In this document: in pieces, positions 1 through 8,104 of the stretch
Layout of the letters: every line of letters starts with the position of its first letter
How positions within the stretch are numbered: the first letter of the stretch is position 1
Source of the DNA: Victivallis vadensis
Lineage (GTDB): Bacteria; Verrucomicrobiota; Lentisphaeria; Victivallales; GWF2-50-93
NCBI GenBank assembly: GCA_020718525.1
Contig: DYRX01000197.1
Location: 1-8,203, forward strand
DNA length: 8,203 nucleotides
Direction: 5' to 3'
Translations under genes and position numbers: made by a program
The notes under the pieces: generated by a model
The model's database searches: none
Seen by the model: the letters and a program-made list of their open reading frames with translations, nothing else
Told to the model about the DNA's origin: nothing

Positions 1-2775
1 TTCGAAAAGATAGCCAAAAAATTCCCAATCTATGTTTCCTGTACTGAAAATATAGCTGAGCATCCAGTCATGGAAGGTGTCAAGCGCATATATTATCCGG
101 CATACACGATGCGCTGGGACGACAATGTCACCACGCTTCCACTCTATTCAAAAGACAGTTCTTGGATTCCGTTTGTCAAAGCAATGCCGGAAGCAAAGGT
201 CTCCTGGTATCGCGGAACGCCATACGAGGTCGGCCACTGGAAGGATGCGGAAGGCAGGGAGACTCCGATCATCGCCGCCGGCCGCGACTACAAGGCAGGG
301 CGAGTCGCTGTAATAGGCATATGCCATTTTCATCTCTTCTACTATCCCTACGGAAGCGTCCCGAGACATGCCGAATGCTATTTCGGCGCCCAGGACGGAA
401 AACTCATGGAAAAAGGCTTTGACGGAGTCCCTGGACACAGCGCCAAGCTCCTGGAAAATATCTGCCGATGGCTCGCGCTTCCTGGAATCAGGCTTGGATT
501 CGGACAGCGTGATGAAGGCAAAGCTGTGGCGCTGAAGGAAATTCCCGTTCAGCCTGTCTCCAATACATCAGAAGTCTGGGCCGACAAGGATCCGATGAAC
601 ATCGGAAAAGTGCGTCCCATGAAAATATTGATCGGTGCGCGATCACAGCTGAGCGGTGGAAAAGGAAGCGTCCGGGAATTTGCTGAAGCCGCAAAAAAAT
701 CTGGAATTGACGTGCTCGCCTTCACAGAAAAATTCGAGGAGATGGACGACAAGAAATATATGGATTTTGTCAGGGAATGCCGCGAGAACTCCGACGATAA
801 GCTATGGCTCCTGCCGGGCATTGACGTAGAGGATGCGATTGGCAACAGGTTTCTTGTTCTGGGACTGAGCAGTCCAATCAGACCGCACCTGCTCACTGAA
901 AACGAGGAGGACGCTCCAGGGAAGAAACTGATTTGGACCGGACATCTTCTGCTGGGGCTGGGCGAAGTCCTGCCTGTCGCCGCAAGGCCCGGCAAACTTG
1001 CTCTTCAAAGGGAGAAAGGCGCTCTTCCTCCTGATCTCTACAGCCATTGTCCCGGAATTGCCGTCGAAACTTACCGTGACGGAAAAATGGTTGACGACGG
1101 TCTTTTCGCCTACAAATGGCATCTTTTCAACGCCTCCATCCCCATCCCTGTCGCAGTGCATGAGCTGGATTCCCCGGAGGAAATTGAAGTCGCCTCGAAA
1201 ACAGGGATGCACTCGTATGTGAACGCCGACAGCCCCGAGCATGCCGCGTTTTACTTCAAGCAGGGGCACATGTCCGCAGGAGGAAACCCCATGAGATACT
1301 ATGTCTCATCCGGACCTATGATTGACTCCGCCGGAATTGACAACTGGAAAAGTGAAAACTGGACAATCAGCGTAGCCTCCCATGGCGAAGCTCCGATTTC
1401 CGAGCTCTCCGCGCAAGACCAGTTTGGACTCTACCGCCGAATCTCCGCCAATTCGTTGAAAGCAGAATTCAAATTCAGCGGAGACCTTGGAGTACAGCGC
1501 TGGTTCCTGATCGAAGTGGATGACGAAAAAGGAGGAAGGGCGATACTCTCTCCAATCCGAACTCTGCCTGAAAGAAATTTTGTCCGCTGTCTCGACAGGC
1601 AGAACTGGTTCGGAAACCTGCATCCTAAATTTCTCACATACACTGGCAGAGTCAGGGCGATGCCCGCCAGCGGCGCAAGCATCCCATTGCCGGGGCAAAA
1701 GCTTCCCGCAGATCCATGCCCAAGACTGCAACTTAAATATATTGGAGCAGGATTTGCCGTGACGGAATATCTCATGGACATGACACTTGTTCCGGGCGCA
1801 AAGCCGACAGGCGCTGACAACGCTCCAATCTTCAATGCGCTCCCGAACGAATTCTTTGACGCAAGCATAAGGTATCTCTTTCTTTTCCCGACAGGAAGCA
1901 AGACGACAAGCCCGGAAATGCTCATATCAAAAATATCCCTGACGCTGAAAAAGGACATGCCGATTGTCGGCGAGATCTGGCCAGTCGTCGGAAAAGTCGA
2001 AAAAATAAAGGCCGGCTCCAAATGCATTCTAGGCTCTGGTGCTGAAAGACGTGAAGAGGAGCTCCGGAAAAATTCATTCGTTGATCTCCCTACCGGTGGA
2101 GCCGTTGGCAACATGATCCTTCTCAGTCCTTTGCGCGTGAGCGACAAGGGACTTCTTGGATTTGCGAATTCCGCAAAGGACGCAGTTGCAAAAGCGGCCA
2201 GCTCCTACAATGCCGCATTTCTCAGCCTCCCCCAGGACAGCGATATTCCGCTTGCAAGGAAGTCCATGGGCTTTGACTCGCCCCCGCCTTTTGAACTGAG
2301 TCTGAGCCAGGGGAAGCTCGAAAAGATCGAGGTTGGCGCATTTTGCTCTGCGGAAAACTGCGGCATAACTGCTTCACTTAAAGTCTCTTCCAAAGAAAGC
2401 TTGTGGAACCAAAAGCGCTTCCTGCCTTTCTTTGTGAAGGGACTGAACCCAAATTGGCCGATCGGCCTCTGGTCGGCGGAGACAGGCGCGATTCAGAGCT
2501 TTGGCTCCCTGGACGGAACGGCAATGGGATCTTTCGACGCAAGCAAGGATTCATCCTTCTACTTTGGAAACCTTCTCATCGCCTCGGATCCGGGAATCAG
2601 ACTGGCTTTTGCTTCCGAATGGAGCAATGGACCGCTCCTGATTGAAGCTCAAAACCCTGGCGACAAGGAAATTTCCTTCAAAATTAAAACGCCCGGAGCA
2701 ATAAAAGGAAAAATCCCTGTCTCCGAAAGGATCTCCCTCAAGCCCGGCGAAAGCAGATACATGAGGATTGAATAA
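1..2775 (+). CDS. Large multidomain protein: GATase-like, degenerate PHP/CehA-like and beta-rich regions (5' end outside window)
   Basis: The frame is open from base 1, giving 23 codons before the first ATG at 70. Those codons read like the middle of a domain (HPVMEGVKRIYYPA), so the gene is partial at its 5' end and the ATG at 70 is probably not the start. Residues below are counted from that ATG. Residues 1-138 resemble the end of a class-I glutamine-amidotransferase-like fold: a 'HPVM.GV' element, then 'GRVAVIGICHFHLF', then 'LLENICRWLA'. Residues 184-430 resemble the PHP/CehA-McbA type: an alternating helix/strand pattern with 'SGIDVLAFTE', 'WLLPGID', and the late 'YYVSSGP' element at 411-416. 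The usual metal ligands are not there. Residues 430-901 are beta-rich and unrecognised, and the C-terminal 'EAQNPGDKEISF...LKPGES' looks like a beta-sandwich. Neither a signal peptide nor a true start can be judged. The stop codon overlaps the next start. The frame is certain; the function is unknown, and a sensing, scaffold or carbohydrate-related role is only inferred from the neighbours. Confidence 0.85.
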   Translation, partial: FEKIAKKFPIYVSCTENIAEHPVMEGVKRIYYPAYTMRWDDNVTTLPLYSKDSSWIPFVKAMPEAKVSWYRGTPYEVGHWKDAEGRETPIIAAGRDYKAGRVAVIGICHFHLFYYPYGSVPRHAECYFGAQDGKLMEKGFDGVPGHSAKLLENICRWLALPGIRLGFGQRDEGKAVALKEIPVQPVSNTSEVWADKDPMNIGKVRPMKILIGARSQLSGGKGSVREFAEAAKKSGIDVLAFTEKFEEMDDKKYMDFVRECRENSDDKLWLLPGIDVEDAIGNRFLVLGLSSPIRPHLLTENEEDAPGKKLIWTGHLLLGLGEVLPVAARPGKLALQREKGALPPDLYSHCPGIAVETYRDGKMVDDGLFAYKWHLFNASIPIPVAVHELDSPEEIEVASKTGMHSYVNADSPEHAAFYFKQGHMSAGGNPMRYYVSSGPMIDSAGIDNWKSENWTISVASHGEAPISELSAQDQFGLYRRISANSLKAEFKFSGDLGVQRWFLIEVDDEKGGRAILSPIRTLPERNFVRCLDRQNWFGNLHPKFLTYTGRVRAMPASGASIPLPGQKLPADPCPRLQLKYIGAGFAVTEYLMDMTLVPGAKPTGADNAPIFNALPNEFFDASIRYLFLFPTGSKTTSPEMLISKISLTLKKDMPIVGEIWPVVGKVEKIKAGSKCILGSGAERREEELRKNSFVDLPTGGAVGNMILLSPLRVSDKGLLGFANSAKDAVAKAASSYNAAFLSLPQDSDIPLARKSMGFDSPPPFELSLSQGKLEKIEVGAFCSAENCGITASLKVSSKESLWNQKRFLPFFVKGLNPNWPIGLWSAETGAIQSFGSLDGTAMGSFDASKDSSFYFGNLLIASDPGIRLAFASEWSNGPLLIEAQNPGDKEISFKIKTPGAIKGKIPVSERISLKPGESRYMRIE
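2763..2767 (+). promoter_or_regulatory. Ribosome binding site for the GH-D-like gene
   Basis: GAGGA lies inside the last codons of the upstream gene, 7 bases before the ATG at 2775. The ATG shares one base with the upstream TAA (TAATG), so ribosomes ending the first gene are placed to restart on the second. This supports the start at 2775. Confidence 0.6.
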
Positions 2776-4904
2776 TGAACTTCAAGAATGGCGTAATATC
2801 ACTCGACAATGGCGTCTCAATTCGTCTTGGCCTGATTGGCAAGCCCGAGAAGCCACATTTCCATGGAATCTCGGAAATCCTATGCTCGGGAATCCCTCTG
2901 ATGGACTCATCATTTCCCTCGAGCTTCGAGTTCTCGGGTCCCGCATCCTTCGTCTATGACTGCTTTGTCCCGCTTGCCTGGAGCGCAAAATCAGGGACAT
3001 TGACGCTCAAGACCTGCGCGAAAGGAAGGGACGTCGGCCGTATCTGGCAGCGGGATCAGTATGACAACGACCTCCTCGAAGTGAAAAGACCGGCACCTGC
3101 GCCTGAAATTTTCATTGATTTCATTTTTACCGGAGCATCTGAAAAATTTCGCGGAGTCGAGTTCAATGGAGTGAAAATATCTTGGAGCATCTCGGGAAAA
3201 AAAGATTCTCTTGCGCGCCTGCGCTGGATTCAGCATTGGGAGTTCGGAAGCGGGCTCGCCGGGAAAAAACTCCTGCATCAGAGCCAGATTTCCGCTCCGT
3301 TCCATGAATTTTCCGAAGGCAGTTCATGGAGCAATGTCTGCTATAAAAGTTTGGAAAAAGGGGCTGGTCCTGAAAACATATCAATGCAGTTGAACCCGCG
3401 TTGCGCCTATCATCAGCTTTTCGACTTCATGTACGGTGAGAATAGGATATTTCTCGCATATTTCAATGAGGCGGGAGCTCTCCAGACCATGAGCCAGAAA
3501 AATCCCGGGGAAAACAATTTTTTTGTCCTTGATCAGATTGATTTCCCGCTTTCGGGGAGCGCATCCCTGCCAGGAAAGACCATCATGATCTCGGATGAGA
3601 TTCATGGTCTCGACGATCTCGCCGCCAAAAACATTTGGTTTTCAGTGAACAGGGTGCTCGAGGATTCATGGCGCGCCCAGACCGGAATAGAAAAAAGCAG
3701 AATCCTGCCCACTGAACTCGATGGAATGTGGGAGACGATAGCAATTGACGGCAAACTGCATTTCGGCACATTGTCGGATCATGTTCCCGCAGAGAAATAT
3801 CTGGAATCTTTGGCAAGATATAAAATCCCGAAGCTGAAGAAGCTTGGATTCAAACGCTTCTGGACAAGACCATTCTGCGTCAGCGACAGTTCCGAACTTC
3901 TCTTCTGGAACAAGGCTCTCCGCGGCAGGGGCGTCATGGACGGCGATGTCGCATTCGGATCATGTTGCTGTGCATGGGAATACAAACCGTCCAAGCTTTT
4001 CGGAGGAGTCAAGGCGGCGAAGGAATTCTACAGGATCGGCCATGAGGAAGGGATGGAAATTGGAATATGGGTGGGCAATCATCTCTCTACCAGGGCACCA
4101 GTTCTCTCCGCAAATCCCGACTGGTCGCTAAAAGACGCATCCTTTTCAAATCCAGTCGGCGGATACGACAAGCATGTCCTCGCCCCTCTGAACTGGAACT
4201 CCGGCGTCAGGGACTGGATACTCAAGGATCTGCTCGAATGGAAAAGTTCCTGCGGACTTGACTTCATCTTCTTCGACTCGCTCGGGAATCTCGGGCTCAA
4301 ATCCCGAAATTTCGCAGACAATGAACTGCGCGGCAACTTCGAAGGGCTTTGCAGATTCATTTCGGATCTCAGGCGCAACGGGATAGAGGTCATCTGCGAA
4401 GGCCGCAGTTTCATCGGATCTCCATATTTCTCGATTTCCTGCAACGGCAACATGAAGAGCGAAAATGACCCGCTTGTCGGCCAGAATAATCTTGCATGGT
4501 TCAAGGGGCACGAAGACATGCTCGCCGGCATCCATCTGTTCACCGACAAGATTTCAAACAGCTCGGAAGAATCCTTTGTCTCGATGAGCTTCAAGATCAT
4601 TGCTAACGGCGGACTGCTGAAAGTCCGCGAATGCAAGTCGGAAGCCATTTTCGGCTTCTATAGGATATTCTGCCAGGTTTCGGATCTCATGCATGATCGC
4701 GAACTCCTGCCGGATTCGAAGGGGGTCCTCTGGCACACACAAAATGGGGGCAAACTTTTCTTCTCGTATCAGAAGAGCCGCCTGAAACTGGATGGAGTCC
4801 ATGAACTAAGGCAGATTTTGCCGGACGGGATTTGCCCTTCTCATAATGCGCATCATATTGACGCAGAAGCACTTTCTGTTTATCTCGCATTGCCAAATAA
4901 ATAA
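2775..4904 (+). CDS. Alpha-galactosidase-like (clan GH-D type) glycoside hydrolase, no signal peptide
   Basis: A 709-residue protein with the layout of GH36/GH27-like enzymes: an N-terminal beta-sandwich (about 1-300), a TIM barrel (about 330-620) and a short C-terminal beta domain (about 640-709). Barrel landmarks are 'EEGMEIGIWVGNH' (424-436) followed by 'ANPDWSLKD' (446-454), which is the alpha-galactosidase pattern in which a bound strand precedes 'xxPDWxL'. 'LNWNSGVRDWILKDL' (472-486) follows, and 'GLDFIFFD' (494-501) puts Asp501 where the GH-D nucleophile sits. 'VICEGRS' (539-545) would be the next strand, and Glu542 is a possible acid/base in place of the usual Asp. Family activity is hydrolysis of terminal alpha-linked galactose or a related sugar; the exact substrate is unknown. 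The N-terminus (MNFKNGVISLDNG) is polar, with no signal peptide or membrane segment, so the protein is predicted to be cytoplasmic, unlike the next two gene products. The start is set by the TAATG overlap and GAGGA site. The family call is moderately sure, the specificity is not. Confidence 0.75.
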   Translation: MNFKNGVISLDNGVSIRLGLIGKPEKPHFHGISEILCSGIPLMDSSFPSSFEFSGPASFVYDCFVPLAWSAKSGTLTLKTCAKGRDVGRIWQRDQYDNDLLEVKRPAPAPEIFIDFIFTGASEKFRGVEFNGVKISWSISGKKDSLARLRWIQHWEFGSGLAGKKLLHQSQISAPFHEFSEGSSWSNVCYKSLEKGAGPENISMQLNPRCAYHQLFDFMYGENRIFLAYFNEAGALQTMSQKNPGENNFFVLDQIDFPLSGSASLPGKTIMISDEIHGLDDLAAKNIWFSVNRVLEDSWRAQTGIEKSRILPTELDGMWETIAIDGKLHFGTLSDHVPAEKYLESLARYKIPKLKKLGFKRFWTRPFCVSDSSELLFWNKALRGRGVMDGDVAFGSCCCAWEYKPSKLFGGVKAAKEFYRIGHEEGMEIGIWVGNHLSTRAPVLSANPDWSLKDASFSNPVGGYDKHVLAPLNWNSGVRDWILKDLLEWKSSCGLDFIFFDSLGNLGLKSRNFADNELRGNFEGLCRFISDLRRNGIEVICEGRSFIGSPYFSISCNGNMKSENDPLVGQNNLAWFKGHEDMLAGIHLFTDKISNSSEESFVSMSFKIIANGGLLKVRECKSEAIFGFYRIFCQVSDLMHDRELLPDSKGVLWHTQNGGKLFFSYQKSRLKLDGVHELRQILPDGICPSHNAHHIDAEALSVYLALPNK

Positions 4905-4915
4905 ACCTTGAACTT

Positions 4916-4922
4916 AAGGAGG
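4916..4922 (+). promoter_or_regulatory. Strong Shine-Dalgarno site that decides the esterase start
   Basis: AAGGAGG sits 6 bases before the ATG at 4929, near-ideal spacing. It lies inside the frame if one starts at the upstream TTG (4908), which argues against that start. It is too far (24 bases) from the next in-frame ATG at 4947. It is the strongest ribosome binding site in the window and may give the esterase independent, high translation. Confidence 0.85.
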
Positions 4923-4928
4923 AACCAG

Positions 4929-5765
4929 ATGAAAGGATCAATCACAATGAAGGCTCTGATCGCGGCGCTTGCGACTGCAATGCTTGCTTCAGCCACTGCG
5001 TTTGCGCAGGCCGACTCCAAGGATTCCAGCAAGCCTGCTGAAGACGCTCCTGCAAACATGGATTTCTTTCTGCTGATCGGGCAGTCCAACATGGCGGGAA
5101 GGGGGAAATATCAGCCAGGAGACGCCTTCCCCAAGAATATGGCATATGTGCTCGACGATAAGGGAAAATTCAAGGAGCTTCAGCCGTATCCCTTCCTCAA
5201 CCATTATTCCTCGATAAGAAAATCTGCGGCGCAGATCAGCCCCGGATACTCGTTCGGACTGGAAATTCTCAAGTCCAATCCTGAAAAACCGATCGCATTC
5301 GTTTCGAATGCAAGAGGCGGGACATCCTTGAAGGAATGGGTTAAGGGAACGCATTACTATGACGAAGCCGTGCGCCGGACCAAGGAGGCATATGCCCAGG
5401 GCGGCAAGCTCAAGGGCATACTCTGGCATCAGGGAGAGACCGACTACCGGGAAATCATGAAGCACAGAGGCGAAGAGGAAAAATATCTCGAGGAATATTT
5501 TGCATCCCTGCGCCAGTTCATAGGCGATCTCAGAAAGGATCTCGATGCCGAAAAAACTCCATTCATAGCCGGACAGCTCAATCAGGGATTCCCCCAGTTC
5601 AATGAACGCATCTTGAAGCTTCCTAAAGAGATTGACAATGTCTATGTCGTTAAAACAGATGGACTTAAGACTGTTGATGACTCGCATTTCGACAGGGACA
5701 GCGTCCTGGAGCTTGGAAAACGCTATGCCGAAGCCTACCTCTCGATTCCAAAGGCGCAGAAATGA
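4929..5765 (+). CDS. Secreted SGNH-type carbohydrate esterase (sialate O-acetylesterase/CE6-like, SASA domain)
   Basis: A 278-residue protein. Residues 1-26 form a signal peptide: a basic start, a hydrophobic core (ALIAALATAMLASA) and a likely cut after 'AFA', before QADSKD. The mature part shows the blocks of the sialic-acid-specific acetylesterase family in order: 'LLIGQSNMAGRG' (48-59) with nucleophile Ser53, 'NARGGTS' (127-133) supplying the oxyanion glycine, 'WHQGETD' (166-172), and 'DDSHFD' (250-255) with the catalytic His253 and Asp251/250 nearby. All key residues are present and the length is normal for a single-domain member, so it should be active. Family members remove O-acetyl groups from sugars, such as acetylated xylan, pectin or sialic acid; the substrate here cannot be told apart. 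It acts in the periplasm or outside the cell. It follows the GH-D-like gene after 24 bases, and its TGA overlaps the next ATG (ATGA), which suggests coupled expression with the beta-helix protein. Confidence 0.9.
   Translation: MKGSITMKALIAALATAMLASATAFAQADSKDSSKPAEDAPANMDFFLLIGQSNMAGRGKYQPGDAFPKNMAYVLDDKGKFKELQPYPFLNHYSSIRKSAAQISPGYSFGLEILKSNPEKPIAFVSNARGGTSLKEWVKGTHYYDEAVRRTKEAYAQGGKLKGILWHQGETDYREIMKHRGEEEKYLEEYFASLRQFIGDLRKDLDAEKTPFIAGQLNQGFPQFNERILKLPKEIDNVYVVKTDGLKTVDDSHFDRDSVLELGKRYAEAYLSIPKAQK
5750..5754 (+). promoter_or_regulatory. Weak ribosome binding site for the beta-helix gene
   Basis: AAAGG lies 7 bases before the ATG at 5762. The match to the anti-Shine-Dalgarno is short, so translation of the last gene probably leans on re-initiation from the overlapping TGA of the esterase. 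Confidence 0.4.
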
Positions 5766-8104
5766 GGGCTGGCAATATTCTGATCGCGGCGCTCCTTGTC
5801 TGCCTCTTCTGCGCCTCCGCTCGCTCCGCAGATCAGATTCCAAATCTTTCATGGGAAAAGAGATCGGACTGGAAAGATGTCAAGGAGCACGGGGTCATCG
5901 GCGATGGCGTAGCGGACGATGCTCCAGCGATTCAGAGCTTGCTCGATAAAATAGACAGCGGGGACTGCATATATTTTCCTCCCGGCTCCTACCGTGTTAC
6001 AACGACACTTTTCATGAGGGGACCAAAATTGGGATGCTCCCTGATCGGGCACGGTAACATGGCTCGGATCATCTGGGACGGCGAGCCGGACGGATCAATT
6101 TTGCGCGAGGACGGTTTTGCGCAGAACGCCCGCTACGAGGGCTTTGTATTCGACGGCGCCGGGAAGGCCGGCATAGGCTTCTGGCATTGGAACAATACCC
6201 GCTTCGAGACGGAACTTCTCCACAGGAACATGGCTTTCACCGGCTTCCGAAAAGCTGGAATATTCATGGAGCCGACGGGAAAAGATTCTGCGAAATTCGC
6301 AAGCGCGGAGATCCTCTTTCAGAACTGCCTTTTCGAGTCCTGCGAAAACGGAGTGCAGTTCTCATCGTTCAACGACTACAACTACACATTCGACGCCTGC
6401 GAATTTCGCAGATGCGGCCGGGGCATTTCATGCGTGCGCGGAAACTTCTACGTCCGAAACTGCCATTTTGAGTCAAGCCGAGTCGCCGACATCCAGAGCC
6501 ACGCCGAACACGCCTGCTCGGTCAGGCGCTCGACTTCATTCAAGTCCAAGTCCTTCATAATCAACAGTTCAAGCGTTGCTCCCTTCATCGTGGAAGACTG
6601 CCATGTCTCCTCCTGGGGACCGGGCGCTCCCGACGGATTCGGAGAAGAAGGGGCGGCGATAGTTCAGAAGGGGCTCAGCATGCTCATCTTCGATTCGAGC
6701 TTCAGCAGTCCGCCCGACGAAAGGGCTCCGGTCTTCGCCGCAGGATTTGTAATCCAGTCCAACTGCGGACATCCGCACCGCGCCGAACTCTGCGGAGCGC
6801 TCCGCGGGAAAAGTCCTGCAGATATTGCATTCGAGCAGAAGACATTGAAGGCGAACGTCCTCAAACTGCCACCCGGGGACAGAGCAAAAAGTTCCTTGAA
6901 CTCACAGACATCCTTCCTCTCCGCGAATTGGACGACTCCATCTAAAATATTTGATGCGAAGCGCGATTTCGGAGCAAAAGGCGACGGAAAAGCTGACGAT
7001 GGCGACGCGATCAGGGCGGCAATTGACGCCGCAAGACAGCACGGGCAAAATGCGATGGCGTATCTGCCAAAAGGCAATTATCTCATCTCCAAGCGGCTTC
7101 TCCTCGACGGATCAAACTACATCTTTGGAGGTTCTGGGCCATTCAGCAGAATTTTATGGCGCGGATCCGAAGAGGAGGCAAGCATTGAAATTTTCAACCC
7201 GGACAGACTGAAGATTGAGAACTTGATGGTCGGCCACCACGATTCTGGACCGGCAAAAAACATCGCAGACATTCTTGTCCGCGACGACAAGGCGTCTTCT
7301 CTTAATATCGAAGCGGTCTTTGTTTTCGGGATGTATCAGAAAAAGCCTTTCGAGAGGGGAATACTTTTCCAGAAGCTCTCCAAGGGGACTCTTGTCGTCC
7401 TGGACAGAGTGAATGGAAATATGCGTTTTTCCGACTGTGCACGCGCTACTGTTTTTGCGCCAGTCAGCTACGAGGGCTCAATTTTAATCGAAGGAAAAAA
7501 TCCGGACCGCGACGGATTCATGGGCTTCCAGACCAGGCTTTGCACAATCGCGGAAGGGGCGCTCTATCTGCGGGACAACCACAGCATCGTCATGAGCGAC
7601 TTCTACATAGAGCAATGCGACAGCGCCCTGCATTTTTCGGGCACGGATGCTCTTCCGCAGGGACGTGCAAGCATTCAGTCTCCGAAAATGCATCTCAGCG
7701 AGAAGCTCCGCGAGCCTCCGCCGCTCATTGACATTGACAATTATTCTGGAGAGATCGTTCTTGGTCCCTCTCAATTTCCATGCTGGCCGGTTCCGGCGGC
7801 ATTCAGTCAGCAGGGGGCATCCCCGCTTCTGCTCGTCCTTTTCGGGAGCAAGTTCTACGAGTCATTTCCCGAATGGAAAATTTCTGGTTCAGCGAGACTC
7901 GCACTGCTCGCCAACAAATCGTTCGGGCCATATGACAGGATTACAAAAAACGCCGCGCTGATCTCGCTGGCTTCACAAAAGGGCAAGCTGGACGACAGCG
8001 CGTCCGAAAAGGACATAGAGGCGATACTGAGAGCCTTTTCCGATTACAGAAGACTTGGGGCGCTTGATCTCGAAATAAAACAAACTGCCTTCTTCAATCA
8101 TTGA
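5762..8104 (+). CDS. Secreted protein with two tandem Pectate_lyase_3-type right-handed beta-helix domains
   Basis: A 780-residue protein. Residues 1-23 look like a signal peptide (hydrophobic ILIAALLVCLFCASA, likely cut near 'RSA-DQ'); 'LFC' lacks the small residue a lipobox needs. Two copies of the Pectate_lyase_3 entry motif follow: 'GDGVADDAPAIQ' (47-58) with 'YFPPGSYRV' (71-79), and 'GDGKADDGDAIRAAID' (407-422) with 'YLPKGNYLIS' (434-443). Each is followed by an 'RIxWxG' strand (102-107, 463-468). Domain 1 runs about 36-345, a linker about 346-395, domain 2 about 396-670, then an unrecognised C-terminus. Domain 1 has coil-like repeats 'FQNCLFESC', 'FDACEFRRC' and 'VRNCHFESS' (186-239), typical of stacked beta-helix rungs. 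The GH28 signature motifs are not seen, so polysaccharide lyase, hydrolase or binding protein all remain possible. Secretion and the esterase neighbour point to an extracellular glycan. The start is fixed by the ATGA overlap. Confidence 0.85.
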   Translation: MRAGNILIAALLVCLFCASARSADQIPNLSWEKRSDWKDVKEHGVIGDGVADDAPAIQSLLDKIDSGDCIYFPPGSYRVTTTLFMRGPKLGCSLIGHGNMARIIWDGEPDGSILREDGFAQNARYEGFVFDGAGKAGIGFWHWNNTRFETELLHRNMAFTGFRKAGIFMEPTGKDSAKFASAEILFQNCLFESCENGVQFSSFNDYNYTFDACEFRRCGRGISCVRGNFYVRNCHFESSRVADIQSHAEHACSVRRSTSFKSKSFIINSSSVAPFIVEDCHVSSWGPGAPDGFGEEGAAIVQKGLSMLIFDSSFSSPPDERAPVFAAGFVIQSNCGHPHRAELCGALRGKSPADIAFEQKTLKANVLKLPPGDRAKSSLNSQTSFLSANWTTPSKIFDAKRDFGAKGDGKADDGDAIRAAIDAARQHGQNAMAYLPKGNYLISKRLLLDGSNYIFGGSGPFSRILWRGSEEEASIEIFNPDRLKIENLMVGHHDSGPAKNIADILVRDDKASSLNIEAVFVFGMYQKKPFERGILFQKLSKGTLVVLDRVNGNMRFSDCARATVFAPVSYEGSILIEGKNPDRDGFMGFQTRLCTIAEGALYLRDNHSIVMSDFYIEQCDSALHFSGTDALPQGRASIQSPKMHLSEKLREPPPLIDIDNYSGEIVLGPSQFPCWPVPAAFSQQGASPLLLVLFGSKFYESFPEWKISGSARLALLANKSFGPYDRITKNAALISLASQKGKLDDSASEKDIEAILRAFSDYRRLGALDLEIKQTAFFNH

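Noticed and set aside
1431..2147. Minus-strand open frame of 238 codons opposite the first gene
   Set aside because: Its product is rich in Ser, Pro and Arg without domain features and it overlaps a coherent plus-strand protein.
4908..4928. Upstream TTG as start of the esterase gene, adding seven residues
   Set aside because: The strong AAGGAGG site lies inside this extension and is well spaced for the ATG at 4929. The extra residues would precede the signal peptide with no ribosome binding site of their own.
5801..5830. Lipoprotein signal in the beta-helix protein because of cysteines in the N-terminal hydrophobic stretch
   Set aside because: The residues before each Cys (LLVC, CLFC) do not fit a lipobox, which needs Gly, Ala or Ser just before the Cys; an ordinary signal peptide fits better.
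4989..5852. Long open frame on the minus strand (287 codons) opposite the esterase gene
   Set aside because: It lies antisense to a gene with intact catalytic motifs, has no recognisable domain, and is explained by codon bias of the sense strand.
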